Positions 57,809 to 64,000 of a stretch of DNA of 64,000 nt are shown here, in pieces (positions within the stretch are counted from its first letter, which is position 1; each line of letters opens with the position of its first letter). The notes beneath the pieces are model-generated. The model did no database searches, was not told the origin of the DNA, and saw only the letters and a program-made list of their open reading frames with translations. The stretch spans positions 124,001 to 188,000 of the forward strand of contig JADNRV010000085.1 in NCBI GenBank assembly GCA_015499995.1. The letters are read 5' to 3'. Position numbers and translations under genes: made by a program. The DNA comes from Flammula alnicola. Its lineage: Eukaryota > Basidiomycota > Agaricomycetes > Agaricales > Strophariaceae.

Positions 57809-60800
57809 CTAATTCGTATCCAGACTTTGCGACTGAGATTGAGCGCATATAAGCGAAGGCATTGACGGTTTACGGCCGTGCTTCAGATCTTCGCGTAGCG
57901 CATCCGCCAACATTCGACTTCTGTTCCAATCCATGCCTCCATCGTCGTCTTCCACCGTTTCAAATGAAAGGATCGTCCGCGCTGGTGCTAGCTTCCGACT
58001 AGAAGGGGATGATAATCGCGCTTGCTGATTTACGGCGGGTGTCGGTGATAATATGTTAAACGCATTGGCAGCGGCCATAGCGGCGGTAGCGCGTTCCTTC
58101 TCCTTTTTCTTGAGGCGCGCTAGCTGTCTCGCTCGCTTCTGGGCGTAAGAAGGCGCGACCATATCAGGGTAGGCCTCAGCGAGCTGCTGCGCGATATCCA
58201 TGCGCTTTAGATGCAATTTCTCCCTCTCTGAAGGAATGTAAGGAATGGACGGAAGTGTGAGGGCGTGGTCTCTGCGCGGCAGTGATGGACCGGAAGACAT
58301 AGGTGAGATTGAGTTAGACAATCGGTGGTGCCGCGTTGACTTGATTTCGTGGCGCGGCTTCTTCGGCTTAGGAGGCGAGTTCGCCACTTCATCTTGCCGT
58401 GAACGCTTTCTCGTTGTTATAGTCGTGGTATGAGAGGAAGAGGAATGGTTTAGCGTGTCCTTAGAGAAAGAAGAGTTGTTCTGGGACCGATGTGGATGGC
58501 GTAAAGAAGACGATTCAGCGTGTGGTGTAAATTTCGTGGGTTCACTAGAACTTTTGGAAGATGAAGATCCGGCGGAAAGCGTCGAGAAGACCAACGCTCG
58601 GGGTCTCGGAAGAAACAAGTTCTTTGCATGACTAGCTTCACGCTCGCTACCTTTCTCTTGGGCTGGGATACTCGGAGAAGAGGACAGAAGACAAATGGGC
58701 GATGCCAGACTATGCCCCGTTTCCTTCGTCTTCGCGTCATGTTGAACAGAGGCGAGGTTATGCTTCGAAATAGCTTTGGGCCTTGGTTGAGATTGTGTCG
58801 GAGTTGCAGACTGAGGTTTCGAGATCCGTCGCTGAGGCTGGCGAACAGGAGAAGACATGGGAATAAGACGATTGACTCGCCATGCACCGTCACCCACAGG
58901 CTCTCTGCCAGCCTTGGCTGGTGTTGCCTTATCCAACACGTTCGAACCAGAGTCTTTCTGTTCTTCCTCTTGGGAGGGCTGCGAGGACGGCCACCAAGTA
59001 TTTTCTTTGTCGTCCGAGCCAGCGAAAAGTTTGTGCGCAGTTTTACCACGCTCGTCATGGCTATAGCCATCATCTGTCTCATCATCGCTTTCCTTTCCGT
59101 AGTAGCGTGATGTCACCACTTCCTTTTCTTTTCCTTTGTTGGCCATACGAACGTCCGGGGGATCGGAGAGGGGTTCTTTAGACACCTCCGCGTGGGGTTT
59201 ACTAATGCCGAGGAGCTCATCGATGACGTTACTATCTTTCTCTCCAAGATATTCTCTCAGAGTAGACAATTTCTTCAGAAGCTTCCCGTGATCTGCCCAA
59301 CGTTCAGCGGCGTCTGCAGCTCCTTCGCCTACGAGGTTCTTGAGTGCCACGTCACCATCATTTTGAGCATCTGGAGCAAGTTGGTCCTTGGAGGTAATGC
59401 CAAGTCGCAGATGCAGTGAGGCGGCACTGGAGACTGATTCTCTCATTGAAGGGTGGAGAAAAGGGGCAAACATGCGGTCGATGCACACCCAGTCGAGATT
59501 CATTAAACGCGGATCGAGCGTATTGGGCACGACGCGTTTGGGTCGGAAGAGTTTGACGAATTCTTGAAGCTCTGGAAGAGTCGAATGCCGAGCTAGTGGT
59601 ACAAGCTGTAATAATCGCTCAAACACGGTGATGTTCAGCAGAAAGCTAATGCTCGCACCAGATTGTTGATTTCCTCGCCAGACCTTAATCGCGCCTTCGT
59701 GTCCTCCAGATATTCTATCCAGGTCGCGGATCCCATATTCACTGGATTTACATATACAACGCGTTTGCCCATATGACTCGTTGCATTTGCATAACTGGAG
59801 TCGTTATCCACGGCTACAAAGGGACAGCGATGGAAGCGTTCGCAAGCATGGAACCGTGTTGATGAGGGATCCTGGGTCATGATATGACCGAGAAAACGGT
59901 CAGACAAGCGTTGGTAGATTGAGTACTTGTAACGGTCGACATGGATCTGGGTAACATTTACTTTTAGCTCTTGGAAGGTAGACGGTCATGGATTTTGTAG
60001 TTACCCGTGATTGAAAAGCTCTGGCGACCGCCTTCAGAATATCTTCATATCCCCATGTCCAGGAATTAATGAAGAAATATGCTGACTCTGGGAAGAGCTT
60101 CATTAATTCGACAAGTCCAGACGTTGCACAATCCTAAAAATCGCGCGAGCGTGTTAATGAGGAAGAAAGAGAGGTAGCGAGACATACCTTAGTAGGCGCC
60201 TCAAATGGAGACAGAACAGACGCAGTATCGAGATAGATAGCTTCCAGAGTCTGACTCACGGCAGGAATAGAAAGTTTCTGCACGTTCAGATTGTCGTCGC
60301 CTTCGAGTTCGGGGGCAAGGTAAGATTGCAAGAACGGATTGCGAGTGATGGATTCGAGGAACCAGGGTTCTGCACGAAAATCGCCTGTATGGAGAACAGC
60401 ACCACGAGAACCTTCAATGAGAAACCTGTCGTGGAGAACTGTTCGTAACCCTCAAAAGCGATTAACTTCAATGGACATACATCACTGCACCGGGACAATG
60501 ATTAGCATCTAGAAGTGTTATTGTGACTGATTCGTTGCTCGTCAAGTCCACTCGGGTTGGTGCATGTAGGGGTAAAGGACGCTGATCCAGAAGTCAAAAT
60601 ACGATCCGAGGATAAGGAAAGCTACTGACCAATAGATCTCTCGAGCCTGTATAATACATCTTGCCATCTGAATGATAAAAGGGATCGACCTTGAGATGGG
60701 AATATGTTCGTATCTTCTCGGCTCTTAATTCCAACGTCTGTAGCTCCCGCTCGGCATAAACTTCGTGCTTCAAGAGCATTTCCTTCGCATCATGAGAACA

Positions 60801-60977
60801 GTAGACTTGGTAACCGAAAGACTTTGCAGATAGGCCATTTATGTGATCCGAATGAGTGTGAGTTAAGAGATGAAGCAATGGGGATGCACCGGGATCGGAA
60901 TTTGTCGAAGTCGCGAAATCGTCCACACGGATCCTATAGGGCAGAACGAAAGAGTTCTGAGGGGTTCCTGTGGGCAT
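57809..60977 (-). CDS. SNM1/Artemis-type DNA repair nuclease (metallo-beta-lactamase, beta-CASP)
   Basis: Starts MPTGTPQNSFVLPYRIRVDD at 60977. LLTHTHSDHINGL is the HxHxDH metal motif. DANHCPGAVMYLIEG and VLHTGDFRAEP supply the next His and Asp ligands. The beta-CASP part follows, then a DRMBL-like segment (LPELQEFVKLFRPKRVVPN). The last exon (to 57809) adds over 500 residues of Ser-, Pro- and Lys-rich low-complexity tail. SNM1, Pso2 and Artemis are 5' exonucleases or hairpin endonucleases for crosslink and break repair in the nucleus. The start resembles the Artemis-like branch, but Pso2 is not excluded. Four or more small introns lie between 59.6 and 60.65 kb. Confidence 0.88.
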
Positions 60978-61041
60978 CGGAAGAATTTATGCCAGCTCTT
61001 TGTTTGTTAACAATAAGCCACACGATAATCTCAGTTCAGGG

Positions 61042-61417
61042 TCAAGTGTATGCAAAGGTCCCTTTCGCCACGATTGACATGATGGTGGTCCAAGTCAAAG
61101 GTGGTTTTGTCACGCTTGTCACGGGAAACGTGAAATGTGACCGACGTGCCCCGATAAGAGCTAAAAATAGCCAACAGATGCAAAGACTCACGAAGGAGTT
61201 TGCACAGAAAACCGTGTTGCTCAGACTAAAACATACCACCAGCTCCGATAATGGTAACTATAACGGGAGGGGATTGTCGAAAGCGGTCGCTTGAAGGCGA
61301 CACATCCAGTTGCCCATACACTGCAAGTACAATCGCCAAATTTACCACTGCGTACGAGACCAGTGACATCGCCGACAGACCGAGGAGCAAGCTGACGAGA
61401 TGGCAGGCGGCAATCAA
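61042..61417 (-). CDS. Small membrane protein, partial model
   Basis: Two frames join across a GTATGT donor (near 61251) and a TTTTTAG acceptor. They give a hydrophobic helix pair (HLVSLLLGLSAMSLVSYAVV, then NLAIVLAVYG) followed by a basic part. There is no ATG in this frame, so at least one more exon should lie upstream, perhaps near 61490-61590. No family recognised. Confidence 0.35.
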
Positions 61418-61599
61418 TCAAGTAATCGTAGAAATTCCCTCCAATCGCGCCGATTGGTCAGAGTCGCAGCATTAGAGCGTTCCAGTGCCAATTACATTGG
61501 TCGGAATGAGGTCCACTGCCGGGAGTGCCTTTGTGGTCAAAATGTCCCGGGAGCCAGCACAAAGGTATACGATGCACATGGCAGAGTGAAGGAATTTTA

Positions 61600-62731
61600 A
61601 GACAAAGAGAAAGCTTCCATATTAAAACTGTTGTTTGTTCGACTAAACAAATATATTCGCCAACGTAAAAAGTATCTGCCGAATGGCCAATCTAGAAAGG
61701 ACGTCCAGGGGGAAGCAATGCCGTTTGGCCTAAAGAGTCTAGACATTAGAGCGAGGGAATCTTGTCCGTCAATCGTGTCAAGATAACCTGTACGTGGTGC
61801 GATGAAGACGCGCGGTTGCGATGAACCTATCGGCGCACGGTTTCTAATATTATCGCATTGTTTTCATTGGACATTCCTTTGTCCGTACAGAGGGCTTTCG
61901 GCGTCCTGTGATCCGAATACTTGACTAGAGGTCCAATGTATTCTACATACTGACAGATGTCACTTAATAGACTAGCAAACCCCAGAAGGGGAAATTTTTT
62001 GTGTGAATAAGTGAATGTGGGGACGCACATGGAATCAAATGAAACTGTAAGTTTATATTTCGCTCAGCCGATGCGCAGACTTCAGACGCGGAAGAATTAA
62101 GACCTTGGGAGGTTAAAAGTGTGGGTATGCTCACATGTGTGCGCATCCAATCTTTCTTGCTATCAGAGAGAAGCGACATAGAGGATGTCGCCTATAGGGT
62201 CTTCTTCATACCCACGTGGAGGTCTGGTCTTTGGTTTTAAACGTTGGAGATGAGAACAAAGAAAAGAATCAAGAACTGCGGTTTTCGTAAGATCTCGTTT
62301 CTACAAGAAATTCGAAGTTCATATAAGTGTATGAGGCCTCTTACAACGTGATTTTCAATAAATAGCTCCAGCTGGGAGAGTTCGGGACTCGGAGGGAAGA
62401 CTCCGATGTACCTGCAGTATGTCAGTGGTTCGACGTCTGGTCGGCTGTATACGATTGAAATCGGGTAGAAATGTGACTAAAGACGGGGTCATTATTGCTC
62501 ACTCACGTTGGTTCTACAACCAAGGTAAAACATTCCAATTCCGCGATGCTCCACAATCAATCCACAATTGTTGATCGACGTGAGATGATCGCCCTTGAGC
62601 TAAAAATAGATCGACTCCAAGTATCAAGTATCTCAAATACAATATTTCGTTCAATATCAACATAAATTTCGACCGATTCATACAAGGACGTTAACTAGAT
62701 CCCCCAATAATTCCACCCGAACTACGATCAA
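61600..62731. other. Intergenic, no gene recognised
   Basis: Short frames only. The right end is the 3' flank of the hydrophobin gene. Confidence 0.45.
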
Positions 62732-63237
62732 TCAAAGGTTGAGGTTAATGGGAGTGCAACCAAGAGCAATAAGCCCATTCTACGAGACATCTAGTAAGCT
62801 TATTGTGCGATTCATGAATTAAAAATAAACATACGAAAGAGTCGTTCGTGCAGCATACCGGCTGGGCAGAGCAGGAGGTGCCGCTAGCGCCAACGACGGT
62901 GATGGGGGAGCAGGTAACTTTAAAAAGAGATTTTAAGTTAATGAACTCTCATTACGGTTGTCGAACATACCACCGACGAGGCCAGTAACGCTGCCAATAG
63001 GAATGCCCAAGAGACCGAGGAGGGTACTAACAACGCTTGAGGTGGCCTAGCAGACAATAAAAACATGGTTGTCAGTACATTTGAATATCACTCCTCGATA
63101 GATAAACTGACGGATTGAGTGGAGTCGCAGCACTGGATGCTGCCGGTGTTGCATTGGTCGCTCTGGCGGGGAAGAACACTGGCAGCCGCAAGGATGGGAA
63201 GAGCGAGGACAAAGACAGAAGAAGCGCGAGCGAACAT
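62732..63237 (-). CDS. Class I hydrophobin
   Basis: Four exons (63237-63112, 63046-62971, 62917-62835, 62779-62732) join exactly to 110 residues. A signal peptide (MFARASSVFVLALPILAAAS) precedes the eight-Cys pattern: C-x6-CC in CNTGSIQCC, one Cys in VTCSP, one in TSCSAQ, CC in VCCTN, and the last Cys in NGLIALGCTPINLNL. The spacing and the C-terminal sequence are those of basidiomycete class I hydrophobins. These are secreted and assemble into amphipathic rodlets on aerial hyphae and spores. The intron positions are typical for the family. Confidence 0.96.
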
Positions 63238-64000
63238 GTTGAATTTGTTTGGAGGTGGAGAGATTGCTTTAGCTGAACTGTTTGTTGTTCGACTGAAGAA
63301 CATACTGCAGACCAGCGACCTTTTATACGTCTCTGCCTACGGATTTTAGAATATGTATATGCCCGTCGATCTGTAAGCAAGGAAAGATCTCCCTAAACAG
63401 TGAGACAGATACTACTTGAGCCGAAGACATGATTGTGCAGAATCCCACCACCAAAAAAAGGGCTCCAAAGCTGTCAAATCATTAGCGGCTGTTGTTCACG
63501 CCGTGATGGTCTATTTAAAGTCAGCTACCGCAAAATAAGATCGGCCACTCCACTGTGTGAGCTCTCGAAATGGATGCAAAGACGATTTGCTTCTTCCTTC
63601 TGGGCGGCATGATCTTTGCTTCTTTGGGATCCGAGATGTAGACTTGAGCGAAAGTATTCAAGTCTCCTACATTAGGCTACGGTGTGCGATACCTCCGAAT
63701 TGATCTGAAAGTAAGACTGGTTGCCTTTAGCTTTCTGGAGACTCGGACCCGGCCGGTCTTGATCCGAATAGAAGATAGGTCAGTTATGCACTGGATTGCA
63801 GTCCTCTCGGACAAGACAGCACACCCGGGAACTATCTAAACCGAATATTCGAAGGTCTAACACAGCCGATAAATTCTACGACATACATGAATTAGACCGC
63901 CGGTGGTCCGTGTCCATTCTTCGAATCAAGATCTCGGAGGGATGGTTAAGAGTGGGATATAGGATGAGCTCTGAACAGGTTGTTATCATCCTATAAATCT
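63238..64000. other. Hydrophobin upstream region and window end
   Basis: A TATAAAA box for the hydrophobin is visible on the minus strand at about 63322-63328. No other gene recognised to the end of the window. Confidence 0.5.

Noticed and set aside
57161..58433. Long frames in alternative reading phases over the MYND gene and antisense to the nuclease gene
   Set aside because: They overlap well supported exons in another phase or strand and have no motifs or splice structure of their own.
58450..59085. 211-residue frame within the nuclease gene's C-terminal exon
   Set aside because: Same strand but another phase of a low-complexity coding exon; composition is a Ser/Pro frame shadow.
1..64000. 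CRISPR arrays, bacterial operons, rRNA genes, viral genes
   Set aside because: None seen; gene structure throughout is fungal with spliceosomal introns.

Overview
The window is a piece of a filamentous basidiomycete genome, most likely an Agaricomycete. The reasons are many short (about 50-65 nt) GT..AG introns in almost every gene, a class I hydrophobin, an aryl-alcohol-oxidase-like GMC oxidoreductase, a large set of F-box proteins, and a lineage-restricted repeated gene family. Gene models were spliced by eye from frame continuity, splice sites and remembered family motifs; no database search was run.

Left part (1-19 kb): an F-box gene ending in a perfect hairpin, tRNA-Ile(AAU), RNA polymerase III subunit Rpc25, and the mitochondrial carrier Rim2 (divergent from Rpc25). 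Then come three tandem copies of an unnamed gene family (5.1-14.1 kb) that carries a conserved N-terminal module and an F-box-like stretch. A Cdc4/Fbw7-like F-box/WD40 gene, an unresolved multi-exon gene and a GNAT acetyltransferase follow.

Middle (19-43 kb): Smc6, an RCC1-repeat/PHD-finger protein and a large unassigned protein, all on the minus strand; a small possibly secreted protein; a secreted GMC oxidase; a cytidine deaminase; the fourth copy of the repeated family; and squalene epoxidase Erg1.

Right part (43-64 kb): a U6 snRNA gene, four F-box or F-box-like genes within 12 kb, a MYND-finger gene with a degraded relative, an SNM1/Artemis-type nuclease, a weak membrane-protein candidate and a class I hydrophobin.

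The strongest unusual signal is the four-copy family. Only copy 2 (8039-9828) reads intact. Copies 1 and 4 carry different single-base frameshifts. Copy 3 has a nonsense codon and is split by a TA-flanked transposon, which itself holds a nested hAT-like element with a perfect 8-bp target-site duplication. Breakpoint microhomology and a dragged-along fragment of the WD40 gene record how the array grew. Cytidine deaminase and the MYND gene also show apparent reading-frame breaks in conserved parts. These could be real decay or assembly errors, so they are flagged rather than asserted.
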